Source: an uncultured bacterium (GTDB lineage Bacteria > Omnitrophota > Gorgyraeia > Ghiorseimicrobiales > Ghiorseimicrobiaceae). Taken from it: a DNA stretch of 54,185 bases. The stretch spans positions 1 to 54,185 of the forward strand of contig CAJVXN010000011.1 of the NCBI GenBank assembly GCA_913009335.1, read 5' to 3'. Below are positions 8,578 through 16,730 of this stretch, piece by piece (position 1 is the stretch's first letter; each line of letters starts with the position of its first letter). The position numbers were made by a program, and so were the translations under genes. The notes beneath the pieces were generated by a model. It did no database searches. It had not been told where the DNA came from and was given only the letters and a program-made list of their open reading frames with translations.

Positions 8578-9279
8578 TTATCCAAATAGATTATATTTTA
8601 TTATGCAACGCAATGCGGAAACCCCGTCCCTCCAACTGGCCTTTTTTCCTTCTGCGTATATTCTCCCATAATAAGAAATACCAACTTCATATATTCGATA
8701 TTTCTTTTTTGCAACTTTTGCTGTTATCTCTACTTCAAAACCAAATCTATTCTCTTTAATATCAATCGATTGTATTACTTCACGCTTGAATGCTTTATAA
8801 CATGTTTCTATATCGGTTAAATTTATATTTGCAAACATATTGGAAAGACTTGTCAAAAACTTATTCCCAATCATATGCCAGAAAAATACAGCTCTATGAG
8901 CTCCACTCCCCATAAACCTTGAACCATAAACAACCTCGGCTTTACCATCTAGAATAGGCTGTATAAGCTTAGGAATTTCATCAGGATCATATTCCAAATC
9001 TGCATCTTGAATAACCACAATATCCCCAGTTGCAACCTTTATTCCTGTTCGTAATGCAGCCCCCTTCCCAAAATTATGCTCGTGATATATTATCCTATCA
9101 ACTGCTGGTTCAATCTTATTTTTTAATTTTTCCCTAGTACCATCATTTGATGCATCATCAATAATAATTATTTCTTTTTTAGGGTATTGCAAATTTTTTA
9201 CTTTTGCTACTATATTTTCTATTGTATTAACCTCATTGTAGCAAGGTATAATAATACTTAATTTCATGTCACTTTTCAT
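8578..9279 (-). CDS. Family 2 glycosyltransferase, DPM1/DPG-synthase-like
   Basis: A 233-residue GT2 enzyme with a GT-A fold: IIPCYNEVNTIE near the N-terminus, the nucleotide-binding DDASNDGT, and the metal-binding DADLEYDP at about 92-99. There are no C-terminal membrane helices. This short soluble form resembles dolichol-phosphate mannose synthases and undecaprenyl-phosphate sugar transferases, so it probably loads a sugar onto a lipid carrier at the inner membrane. Two ATGs are possible, four codons apart. Confidence 0.83.
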   Translation of the reverse strand: MKSDMKLSIIIPCYNEVNTIENIVAKVKNLQYPKKEIIIIDDASNDGTREKLKNKIEPAVDRIIYHEHNFGKGAALRTGIKVATGDIVVIQDADLEYDPDEIPKLIQPILDGKAEVVYGSRFMGSGAHRAVFFWHMIGNKFLTSLSNMFANINLTDIETCYKAFKREVIQSIDIKENRFGFEVEITAKVAKKKYRIYEVGISYYGRIYAEGKKASWRDGVSALRCIIKYNLFG

Positions 9280-9288
9280 AAAATTGCT

Positions 9289-11697
9289 CTATTTACCGTA
9301 TCGTCTGAAATAATTTATGGCTTGTTCTAACCCTTCCTCAAGCTTAACTGCCGGCATCCACTTTAAGAGTTTTCTTGCCTTTGCAATATCAGGACAGCGC
9401 ACTTTCGGGTCATCCTGAGGCAAAGATTTAAATATAATCTTACTTCTACTATTAGTAAGCTTGATTATGATTTTAGCTAATTTTAATATTGTAAATTCTA
9501 CCGGATTACCCAGATTAACAGGATCATTAATTTTTGATTTCATTAAACGAAATATTCCTTCAACTAAATCATCTACATAGCAAAAACTACGTGTCTGGCC
9601 GCCTTTACCATAAACAGTAATATTCTTATTAGACAGTGCCTGCGAGATAAAATTCGGAATCGCCCGCCCATCATTCTTTCTCATTTTCGGGCCATAGGTA
9701 TTATGACAGCAAACGCCGTTGCCTGCGACAAAATTCTCTGCTTTTGGTACAGAAAAATCGTAAACGTATGAAGTTGGTCTGCATTTTTTTATTTTCCGAA
9801 CCATAGACCATATTAAATCCCCGCTCTTTTTTGCATTTAGCTTCTGAATAACCCCTTTATCCCACTTCTGAATATCAAATGTTGACAATTCGCATATCGT
9901 TATGCGATAAAATGGAAATTTTCTTTCGCCATATCTTTTTTTAAAAGTTGTTTTATATCTACCCACACAAGATACAATTCCAAAGCGAAGCAATAAATAC
10001 GTAAGATCATCTGCCAATTTTTTGCTTGTTGTATCAAAACATAATTCTTTTCCTAACTTTTTTCCACTATGTGTGCCATCTCCATCCTTAAAGCCTTCTA
10101 AGACATGTTTCAATCTTGATAACGGCAATTGAAATACCCATGAAGGAAACCCGTTCGCGCCTATAACCTTAAAAATTGTATTAAAAATAAAATAAAGTAC
10201 TTTTGAATGTATAAAAATTGCCGGACTTCGTTTCTTCTGATATGGAACTTCAATGATATGTACTCCAAAGTCCTCTTTCAGTATTCGCTTTGCCTTATTT
10301 AACAAGTAAGTATCCGAGGAAAATGTTAAAAAGCAACTCTTGTTTTTCTTATAATGCGAGGAGCCTTCTGCTATATAAAAACCAATCAGCCACAAAATCT
10401 CATTCGTAAGCTTTATGTAATTGGGAGTGATTATATGCGCACCTGCAGCGAAAACTCTTATTTTGGCATCTTGTGGAATATTTATATTTAACTTCTTAAT
10501 AATCCATAACGGTAAAGAAGATGTATGTATATATCTATTTGAAGCGCAGCCAATTGCATTACGCAGATATTTGGCTTTAAAACGCCGGCTCTCTAATAAA
10601 ATCTGACGAATCTCTTTTCTTTGTTTAATTATTGTTTCTTTTAAACTGGAACTGATTATTAAATATCCCCATAACTCCTCATCTTTGCAATTTTTTATTA
10701 CTTCTTGAGATATAGAGAATTTTTCGAAATCTCTTTCAATTGCTGGAAGCTTAGAAGGAATAGCCACATAGTCGCCTGTTTTAAGTCTACGAACGGGGAT
10801 AGGCACAGGCTGTCCATTTTTATCTTTCGTAAATAAACTATGATCCCCTGTAACCTTTACCCTTCTGCCATATCTTAATGAAACTTCGTAGCAATCAGTT
10901 GTGCAAGGATGCTTAATAACTGTTTCTACCCTATAAAGCGCCATCTTAGAAGTTTGCAAATCAAAGGCTGGAACAAAAATTTCGCTATCGGTTATTGTTT
11001 TCCTTTTTTCGAGCGAATCAACGTAATCCTTAATTGGCTCTAAATGTATTTTTTTATCATTAAATACTACTACCTTTTCATTAGCAAGGATACTATTAAA
11101 AATACGCACGATTTTAGTATCCATCCTATGGGTACGATGATAGGCAAGAGTCATTGCTTCAGCAAAACGTTTTGCTTCATCATAAACCCCGCGCGGGCCA
11201 ATGGGATTTACATTGCCCCAGTAACTTTCCGGCTGAGGATGTACTAACGGATCTCCGTAAACCTCAGAAGTTGACGCCAAGACAAAAACTGCCTTTTTAT
11301 CTTTAGCCACCCCCAAAGCATTATGCGTACCCAGGGCACCTACTTTAAGAGTCTGGATGGGATAATTGAGATAATCAATAGGACTGGCGGGAGAAGCAAA
11401 ATGTAATACATAATCTATTTTCTGCCTTAGCCTTATATATTTATAGACATTATGCTTAACAAATCTAAAATCCTTATTTTTTGCTAAATGCTTTATATTA
11501 CTAAACCTGCCTGTCATAAGATTATCCATGCATATGACACGATAACCTTCCCCAAGCAGTTTTTCACAAATATGAGAACCAATAAAACCGGCACCGCCGG
11601 TAACTAAGGCTGTTTTTTTCACCCCGTTAGAGATAGGCCGCTTAGTAAGCGCCCGTCTATTAGCTAAAATCCGCTTATATAACCTTCTATTTTTCAT
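9289..11697 (-). CDS. UDP-glucuronate decarboxylase-type SDR with intein
   Basis: An 802-residue precursor. N-extein 1-201 carries the Rossmann motif GGAGFIGSH (34-42), the catalytic YxxxK (Y172, K176) and ends ...RIFN. C-extein 667-802 resumes [17 protein letters not shown] with [14 protein letters not shown]. Joined, they rebuild the UXS/UDP-glucuronate decarboxylase signature RIFNTYGP. Residues 202-666 are an intein. Spliced length would be 337 residues, normal for the family after a 25-residue N-terminal extension. The ATG at 11697 has no clear Shine-Dalgarno; a GTG at 11622 ([10 protein letters not shown]) is a plausible alternative start and would remove the extension encoded by an inverted repeat. 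UXS makes UDP-xylose from UDP-glucuronate, which the adjacent ugd could supply. Confidence 0.88.
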   Translation of the reverse strand: MKNRRLYKRILANRRALTKRPISNGVKKTALVTGGAGFIGSHICEKLLGEGYRVICMDNLMTGRFSNIKHLAKNKDFRFVKHNVYKYIRLRQKIDYVLHFASPASPIDYLNYPIQTLKVGALGTHNALGVAKDKKAVFVLASTSEVYGDPLVHPQPESYWGNVNPIGPRGVYDEAKRFAEAMTLAYHRTHRMDTKIVRIFNSILANEKVVVFNDKKIHLEPIKDYVDSLEKRKTITDSEIFVPAFDLQTSKMALYRVETVIKHPCTTDCYEVSLRYGRRVKVTGDHSLFTKDKNGQPVPIPVRRLKTGDYVAIPSKLPAIERDFEKFSISQEVIKNCKDEELWGYLIISSSLKETIIKQRKEIRQILLESRRFKAKYLRNAIGCASNRYIHTSSLPLWIIKKLNINIPQDAKIRVFAAGAHIITPNYIKLTNEILWLIGFYIAEGSSHYKKNKSCFLTFSSDTYLLNKAKRILKEDFGVHIIEVPYQKKRSPAIFIHSKVLYFIFNTIFKVIGANGFPSWVFQLPLSRLKHVLEGFKDGDGTHSGKKLGKELCFDTTSKKLADDLTYLLLRFGIVSCVGRYKTTFKKRYGERKFPFYRITICELSTFDIQKWDKGVIQKLNAKKSGDLIWSMVRKIKKCRPTSYVYDFSVPKAENFVAGNGVCCHNTYGPKMRKNDGRAIPNFISQALSNKNITVYGKGGQTRSFCYVDDLVEGIFRLMKSKINDPVNLGNPVEFTILKLAKIIIKLTNSRSKIIFKSLPQDDPKVRCPDIAKARKLLKWMPAVKLEEGLEQAINYFRRYGK
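9700..11094 (-). mobile_element. LAGLIDADG-type intein in the SDR active region
   Basis: In-frame insertion of 465 residues (202-666 of the precursor) between Asn201 and a Thr at +1. It starts with Ser1 ([11 protein letters not shown]), has a block B histidine motif ([10 protein letters not shown]), two dodecapeptide endonuclease motifs ([14 protein letters not shown] and [14 protein letters not shown]), then block F ([14 protein letters not shown]) and block G ending VCCHN with the usual His-Asn. It is therefore predicted to splice and to encode a homing endonuclease. The inserted site is the conserved RIFN/TYGP motif, typical of inteins that target invariant residues. Confidence 0.92.
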
Positions 11698-11745
11698 AAT
11701 TGTTAATTTAATGTAACACTGTCGCGCCGTTATCTCTAACGGGGT
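11621..11745. repeat. 15-bp inverted repeat around the SDR gene start
   Basis: ACCCCGTTAGAGATA at 11621-11635 recurs as its perfect complement at 11731-11745, enclosing 95 bases that hold the ATG of the SDR gene. The outer arm begins a few bases after the stop of the LexA-like gene. In mRNA the two arms could pair and enclose the ATG at 11697. The inner arm is translated as PISNGVKK, which makes a non-conserved extension of the SDR. Confidence 0.8.
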
Positions 11746-11748
11746 TCA

Positions 11749-11988
11749 TTATTTTTTCCTTATCTTGTTTTGCGGTAAGAGTTTAATGCTTCTATGCTTA
11801 TTTATTTTTCTTCTTATATACCCTTTTCTCTCAAGGGCCACCAATTTATCAATAACAGATTTATGCGAATTTATAGCACAACCACTCTGAATTTCTTTCA
11901 GATACGGTGAATGTTTATTCCTGGCAAAGTAATCCTTCAAAAAGTCATAACACTGTGCCTGGCGTAACGTTAAGTGATTATTTCTCAT
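11749..11988 (-). CDS. LexA-type winged-helix DNA-binding protein, no protease domain
   Basis: A 79-residue protein matching only the N-terminal DNA-binding domain of LexA: LTLRQAQCYDFLKDYFARN, the recognition-helix region CAINSHKSVIDKLVALERKGYI, and a basic wing/tail. The peptidase domain with the Ala-Gly cleavage site is missing, so it cannot self-cleave. It has its own sigma-70 promoter and an AGGGGAG ribosome-binding site, and lies directly upstream of the intein-bearing gene. A regulator of the glycan operon is a reasonable inference. Confidence 0.75.
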   Translation of the reverse strand: MRNNHLTLRQAQCYDFLKDYFARNKHSPYLKEIQSGCAINSHKSVIDKLVALERKGYIRRKINKHRSIKLLPQNKIRKK

Positions 11989-12016
11989 AGAATCTCCCCT
12001 TTAGACAATAAATCAA

Positions 12017-12044
12017 ATGTTACCATATTTGGGGATAAAGTCAA
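12017..12044 (-). promoter_or_regulatory. Sigma-70 promoter for the LexA-like gene
   Basis: On the minus strand TTGACT (12044-12039) and TAACAT (12022-12017) are separated by 16 bases. Transcription would start about 20 bases before the ATG at 11988, leaving room for the AGGGGAG Shine-Dalgarno. It follows a terminator, so it starts a separate transcript for the LexA-like, SDR and downstream sugar genes. Confidence 0.7.
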
Positions 12045-12068
12045 GGTATTTCTGGGCCCTTAAAATGC

Positions 12069-12092
12069 AAAAAACCTATTATGCTTAATAGG
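12069..12092 (-). terminator. Rho-independent terminator after the UDP-HexNAc dehydrogenase
   Basis: The minus strand reads CCTATTA-AGCA-TAATAGG (perfect 7-bp stem, 4-base loop) followed by six T. It lies about 150 bases after the stop of the upstream dehydrogenase gene and just before the next promoter. Confidence 0.7.
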
Positions 12093-12239
12093 AATTTATT
12101 TATGTAACTTTATATTATACAGCTATTTACATTCCTGTCTTAAACTAAATAACCGCATACATTATCCTGATTTTAAAATGCGCAAACGACCAATAAACGA
12201 AAGGTTTAATGAGGCAAAAAATACAAAGCAAAATACTGC

Positions 12240-13544
12240 TTATATTCTAAAAATATTTTGGGATTTTAGCCCTTTAAAGACATTACGAGTATCAAAAATA
12301 GCTTTTGAATGTCTCTGGATGAGCTTATAATCAAAAGTTGAATGGGCAGCAGCAACTATCGCACAGTCAAATCCCGCTAATACCTTAGCGCTGAGTGCTT
12401 TTGATTTTAAGTTAATGGATTTAAATTTCAAGTAAGGAATCAAAGGATCAGAATAAGAAACTGACCCTGCTTTTTTTTGTAATAAATCAATAATATCTAA
12501 TGCCGGAGATCTACGTAGATCCTTTACATCTTTTTTATAAGTCGCCCCCAGCACTAAAATCTTAGCCTTACCAAGAGATACACCACGCGCGGAAACTATA
12601 TTTCCTACTCTCTCGACGATATAACTCGGCATATTTAAATTGGTATCCGATGCTAATTTTATAAATTTAGATATAAAACCGTGATGTTTTGCCTTCCAGT
12701 AAAGATACAAAGGATCATCCGGTATGCAATGTCCCCCCACTCCCGGACCGGGATAAAAAGGCATAAACCCAAAAGGCTTAGTATCTGCCGCAGAAACCAC
12801 TTCCCATATATCAATATTCATCTTTTCGCACATCATCGCAAGCTCATTTATAAAACCTATATTTATCAGGCGAAATGTATTCTCAAGCAGCTTAACAGTT
12901 TCAGCAACTCTCGCGGATGTAACAGGTACAACCTTAACAATCACTTTTAAATAAAGACTCTTAACTAAATCTGTAGACTTTTTTGTTATTCCTCCGACCA
13001 CCTTAGGAATTTTACGAAATGGGTATTTTTCATTGCCCGGATCAATCCTCTCGGGAGAAAAAGCCAGGAAAAAATCCTCGCCACAAACTAATCCCTTCTT
13101 TTCTAAAGCGGGTAAAATTACTTCATCAGTCGTGCCGGGATAAGTTGTGCTTTCCAGAATAACTAGCTGATCACGATGTAAATACTTAGCAATTTGTTTC
13201 ACCGCGCTTAAGATATAAGATATATCAGGCTGATTTTTTCTCTTAAGAGGGGTAGGGACACAAATTATTACAACATCCGCATCTTTTAAACAGCTAAAAT
13301 CAGTAGTGGGTATAAACTTTTTACCTCTTACCACTTTGTTTATTTCGGAAATTGGAACATCCAATATATAAGGAATGGAATTCTTGATATTGTTAACCCT
13401 ATCTTTATCTGTATCAATACCTACTACATTAAAACCGCCTTTGGCAAACTCAACAGCCAGAGGTAATCCTACATAACCCAAACCGATAACACACATATTG
13501 GCCTTTTTCTTATCTATTTTTTGCTTTAAAGTCTTATAGCTCAA
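12240..13544 (-). CDS. UDP-N-acetyl-hexosamine dehydrogenase (WbpA/WecC type)
   Basis: A 434-residue nucleotide-sugar dehydrogenase that oxidises C6 of a UDP-HexNAc to the uronate. It has the Rossmann motif VIGLGYVGLPLAVEFA near residue 19, the LESTTYPGTT region, FSPERIDPGN, and the catalytic cysteine in GPGVGGHCIPDDP. The GGHCIPxDP form is typical of WbpA/WecC rather than UDP-glucose enzymes. The likely start is TTG at 13544 preceded by AAGGAG. It would supply UDP-GlcNAcA for the WbpB/E/D-like enzymes downstream. Confidence 0.9.
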   Translation of the reverse strand: MSYKTLKQKIDKKKANMCVIGLGYVGLPLAVEFAKGGFNVVGIDTDKDRVNNIKNSIPYILDVPISEINKVVRGKKFIPTTDFSCLKDADVVIICVPTPLKRKNQPDISYILSAVKQIAKYLHRDQLVILESTTYPGTTDEVILPALEKKGLVCGEDFFLAFSPERIDPGNEKYPFRKIPKVVGGITKKSTDLVKSLYLKVIVKVVPVTSARVAETVKLLENTFRLINIGFINELAMMCEKMNIDIWEVVSAADTKPFGFMPFYPGPGVGGHCIPDDPLYLYWKAKHHGFISKFIKLASDTNLNMPSYIVERVGNIVSARGVSLGKAKILVLGATYKKDVKDLRRSPALDIIDLLQKKAGSVSYSDPLIPYLKFKSINLKSKALSAKVLAGFDCAIVAAAHSTFDYKLIQRHSKAIFDTRNVFKGLKSQNIFRI

Positions 13545-13561
13545 TTCCTATCTCCTTCTTA

Positions 13562-14869
13562 TTACCTGCCTATGGATAAATACTTTATACCTATCTTTTT
13601 CATATATTCAGGATCAAAAATATTGCGCCCGTCAATAATTAAAGGCTGTTTCATTATTTTTTTAATACGCTCAAGATCCATCGCTTTAAACTCATCCCAT
13701 TCTGTTACAATGACTAAACAGTCGCAACCTTTGGCTACATCATAAACGCCCTTAGAAAACTTTAATCTACTGCTTTTTATAATCTCGCCTGCCTTAGGCA
13801 TGGCCTGAGGGTCAAATGTCTTAATACATGCCCCCTCCGAAAGTAATCTCTCAATTATTTTAAGAGACGCTGCATTACGCAAATCATCCGTGCCCGGTTT
13901 AAAAGAAAGGCCCAAAACTCCGATGACCTTATCCTTTACGATCCAAAGGGAATCTTCAATCTTTTTTATAAACAGCCTTACCTGATCTGAATTTATACGC
14001 CGTGTCTCTGTTAAAATAGATAAATCACAACCATGTTTCTCGGCTATCTTAATAAACGCGTCTACATCTTTCGGAAAACAACTTCCTCCATATCCGATGC
14101 CGGCATCAAGAAAACTTTTCCCGATTCTCTTATCTAGGCCCACGCCACGCGCTACCTTTGTTATATCTGCCCCTACCTTTTCACAAAGCCTGCTAACAAC
14201 GTTTATAAAAGAAATTTTCATGGCTAAAAATGAATTGGAGGCATGTTTTATTAATTCCGCGGATTTTATATCCGTAACAACAATGGGTACCTTAAACGGC
14301 TTATATAACTTTGATAATAACTCTTCTGCCCGTTTTGTTTCAACACCTATAACTATTCTATCCGGATGCATAAAATCATATATTGCCTGGCCTTCACGTA
14401 AAAACTCAGGGCTTGAAGCAACATCAAACTTTAAATTTTTCTTTCCCCTGTCTTTAAGATTTACTTTTATAGTATGTTTTACCCACTCTCCCGTCTCAAC
14501 GGGAACAGTTGACTTATCTACGATCAAACAATAAGAGCTCATGTTAAGCGCAATCGATCTTGCGACATTTTCCACTGAAGTAAGGTCCGCCTCCCCGTCA
14601 TCCTTGGGAGGGGTGCTAACACAAATAAAAATAATCTCTGATTCCTTAACAGCCTGTTTTATGCTACTGGTAAATAAAAGCCTGCCTTCTTTAACATTGC
14701 GCCTTACAAGATCCTCTAAGCCTGGTTCATATATCGGCATAATAAGTTTTTTGAGATCCGCGATCTTTTTCTTATTATTATCAACGCAGGTAACCTTGTT
14801 GCCTAATTCGGCAAAACAGGTACCCGTAACCAAACCTACATATCCCGTACCAATAATTGTAATCTTCAT
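13562..14869 (-). CDS. ugd: UDP-glucose 6-dehydrogenase
   Basis: A 435-residue member of the UDP-glucose/GDP-mannose dehydrogenase family. It shows the N-terminal GTGYVGLVTGTCFAELGN, the SPEFLREGQA motif, the active-site cysteine in GIGYGGSCFPKD and the GLSFKPGTDDLRNA segment. It makes UDP-glucuronate, the substrate of the UXS-type SDR in the next transcription unit. The GAAGGGAAG ribosome-binding site lies just before the ATG. It is the first gene of the sugar locus. Confidence 0.92.
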   Translation of the reverse strand: MKITIIGTGYVGLVTGTCFAELGNKVTCVDNNKKKIADLKKLIMPIYEPGLEDLVRRNVKEGRLLFTSSIKQAVKESEIIFICVSTPPKDDGEADLTSVENVARSIALNMSSYCLIVDKSTVPVETGEWVKHTIKVNLKDRGKKNLKFDVASSPEFLREGQAIYDFMHPDRIVIGVETKRAEELLSKLYKPFKVPIVVTDIKSAELIKHASNSFLAMKISFINVVSRLCEKVGADITKVARGVGLDKRIGKSFLDAGIGYGGSCFPKDVDAFIKIAEKHGCDLSILTETRRINSDQVRLFIKKIEDSLWIVKDKVIGVLGLSFKPGTDDLRNAASLKIIERLLSEGACIKTFDPQAMPKAGEIIKSSRLKFSKGVYDVAKGCDCLVIVTEWDEFKAMDLERIKKIMKQPLIIDGRNIFDPEYMKKIGIKYLSIGR

Positions 14870-14925
14870 AACTTCCCTTCAAATTTATACGTTTATTCCT
14901 AAAAATCGATTTTTTCGAAAAAATA

Positions 14926-15135
14926 TGGCGGACGCGACTACAACCAATTCGAACCGCTTCAGTTATAACCGCGCATATCAAAATCCTGCCTGTACAGCAT
15001 ATTCCTTTATACCAAAAAATAGCCCAAAAAGCAACTAAATTACGCTTATTGGGAATGACTTATAAACAAATAGCTAAAGCCCTGAGAATCAACAAAAAAA
15101 CTGTCAAAAAAGCCTGTGAATTCGGAAAGAGATAA
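14926..15135 (+). pseudogene. tRNA 3'-end-like relic fused to HTH fragment
   Basis: The complement of 14926-14960 looks like a degraded tRNA 3' part: a GGTTCGAAT T-loop, acceptor-like CGTCCG and a terminal CCA (plus strand ATATGGCGGA, the same ten bases as at the 3' end of tRNA-Ser). Reading the plus strand onward without a start codon, 15010-15135 encodes a 41-residue helix-turn-helix (KLRLLGMTYKQIAKALRINK, then KTVKKACEF) ending in TAA three bases before the next ORF. A perfect 16-bp palindrome (ATTTTTTCGAAAAAAT) lies at 14909-14924. No intact gene is visible. Confidence 0.45.
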
Positions 15136-15138
15136 TTT

Positions 15139-15324
15139 ATGCAATTATTTAGTGTTTATAGACTGCTCTACCAAAAAGAAAGATATATCTGGGCTCAAAT
15201 CCGCATCTTGCACGAAACAGAAAAAGCTATATTGGTCTACTGCGGTAGTAAATTCTGGATTCCGAAATCGCAGATACGAAAGGTAAGATTAAGAAAGGAT
15301 GTTTTTGAGATTTATGTTAAGTAA
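15139..15324 (+). CDS. Small protein of unknown function
   Basis: A 61-residue ORF beginning MQLFSVYRLLYQKERYIWAQ, basic and beta-rich in character, with no recognised domain. It starts three bases after the stop of the HTH fragment, and a weak GGAAAGAG lies just upstream, so the two look like one small unit. It is one of the few plus-strand ORFs in this part of the window. It might be cargo or a remnant of a small mobile element. Coding status is uncertain. Confidence 0.45.
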   Translation: MQLFSVYRLLYQKERYIWAQIRILHETEKAILVYCGSKFWIPKSQIRKVRLRKDVFEIYVK

Positions 15325-15396
15325 ATCGTAGTTGGATAATTAAGCATTGTGTCTCTTGATTTATCTTTCCGTTTTCTCTGGTAGGCAACTTTGAAA

Positions 15397-16455
15397 CTAT
15401 TCTGAAACCTTGTAATAAGCACTCCTGCCTCTACCGACAAGTTCAATGAGCTTTACACCTATTAACTTATGAATTTCTTTAAGTATCGCCTGGCGAGTGA
15501 TTCCGAACATATCTCTTAAATCTTTATTAGTAGTCTTGCCTTTTTCTTTGATCCGCTCTAAGATTTTTATCTGCCTATTGGTCAACTCGAATCTTTCTCC
15601 TTCTCCTATTTTCGGAGAAAGCCCCATTTTTACGATAAAATCTTTGATCTTATTAATCGAATATAAAACACCATCCGTAAAATACTCAAGCCACTTTGTA
15701 ATATCGCCTTTACTAGTTTGTGCCGTTTTTAGAGCCGCATAATACGCTGCTCTATTTTCATCATAATAATCATCAAGCGCAAAAAATCTTCGATGATCGA
15801 ATCCGCTTTTATACAAAATAAGAGAAGCCATTAACCTTGCCGTCCTACCATTACCATCAATAAATGGATGAATCCGCGCAATTTCATAATGAACAATCCC
15901 TGCAAAAATAACCGAATTAATTTCCTTTCTCTTATCCGAGTTGAGCCAATCCAATAATTCATCTACCAGGCGAGATACATCTTTTGTCTCCGGAGGCATA
16001 TATTCCACTACCTCCTTAAAACTCGTGCCGTCAAATATACGCCTGCCAACAAAAACTTGCCGATTCCTAAAAACACCACAGTCTTTACTATTTTGTAAGG
16101 TTTCAGCCGTAATAGTTTTGTGAATTTTTAGAAAGAGCTTAACATCTATAGCTTTCTTACTTGCGTACCCGGGAATCGAACCTAACGCATTAAGATAGTT
16201 TAAAACTTCTTTTTTATCCTTCTCTGCAGCTACAACATCCCTATTCTCTGCTAGGGCCGCAACCTGCTCAAACGTTAATCTATTCCCCTCAATGCTCGTA
16301 GATGAATGGGCATTATGAATTTGGGCTTCTTTTTTTAATTTCAGTTCCCATTTAAGAATAATCTTAGATTGCTCAATAATTTCTCTCCCAGACATAATCC
16401 GAGAGATATTATTAAGTATTTTATTTGTAATTTTATATTTCGGATCAAGTGGCAT
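15397..16455 (-). CDS. Fic-domain protein with winged-helix C-terminus
   Basis: A 352-residue Fic protein, which transfers AMP (or another phosphate-containing group) to target proteins. The catalytic motif HPFIDGNGRTAR is at 196-207. The inhibitory helix motif SSTSIEGN is at 51-58, so this is a class II Fic with N-terminal self-inhibition. Residues about 290-350 form a winged helix (LTNRQIKILERIKEKGKTT, then GITRQAILKEIHKL) that could bind its own promoter. The promoter is immediately upstream and leaderless. It is isolated on the minus strand, flanked by relics and tRNA-Ser, consistent with an accessory gene. Confidence 0.92.
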   Translation of the reverse strand: MPLDPKYKITNKILNNISRIMSGREIIEQSKIILKWELKLKKEAQIHNAHSSTSIEGNRLTFEQVAALAENRDVVAAEKDKKEVLNYLNALGSIPGYASKKAIDVKLFLKIHKTITAETLQNSKDCGVFRNRQVFVGRRIFDGTSFKEVVEYMPPETKDVSRLVDELLDWLNSDKRKEINSVIFAGIVHYEIARIHPFIDGNGRTARLMASLILYKSGFDHRRFFALDDYYDENRAAYYAALKTAQTSKGDITKWLEYFTDGVLYSINKIKDFIVKMGLSPKIGEGERFELTNRQIKILERIKEKGKTTNKDLRDMFGITRQAILKEIHKLIGVKLIELVGRGRSAYYKVSE

Positions 16456-16461
16456 ATTGCT

Positions 16462-16508
16462 ATTATAACAAATGACAACCTAAATGACAACCTAAATGAC
16501 AACCTAAA
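16462..16508 (-). promoter_or_regulatory. fic promoter built on three 12-bp tandem repeats
   Basis: Three exact copies of TGACAACCTAAA (plus strand) occupy 16473-16484, 16485-16496 and 16497-16508. On the minus strand each contains TTGTCA. The middle copy lies exactly 17 bases from the -10 TATAAT (16467-16462), making a near-consensus sigma-70 promoter. Only 6 bases separate the -10 from the ATG at 16455, so the transcript should begin at or next to the start codon. The repeats could also be operator sites for the Fic winged helix (inference). Confidence 0.75.
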
Positions 16509-16570
16509 TAGCAACTAATTTTAGACGGGAAACCTATTGTGCTTAAAATAAATGATGAGCTAAAAAGATA

Positions 16571-16656
16571 TGGCGGAGGGCGAGGGACTTGAACTCTCAA
16601 GGGCTTTCGCCCGCCGGTTTTCAAGACCGGTTCCTTACCAATTAGGATAGCCCTCC
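16571..16656 (-). tRNA. tRNA-Ser (UGA)
   Basis: Complete class II tRNA on the minus strand: acceptor GGAGGGC/GCCCTCC, anticodon loop CTTGAAA within stem CCGGT/ACCGG giving anticodon UGA, a long variable arm (GGGC-GAAA-GCCC type), T-arm with GTTCAAGTC, discriminator G and an encoded CCA (TGG at 16571-16573 on plus). Confidence 0.96.
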
Positions 16657-16730
16657 AAATTAAACTAGAACCCAATGATAACATTAAAGTTACAGAATGT
16701 CAATCCTGTTTGATGCTTGTATTTATTTCA

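Noticed and set aside
14097-15038. Long plus-strand open frames opposite ugd
   Set aside because: Antisense shadows of a strongly conserved dehydrogenase; no family match and the second runs into the tRNA-like relic.
16463-16684. Frame ending in repeated GCHL units
   Set aside because: Covers tRNA-Ser and the 12-bp promoter repeats; not a gene.
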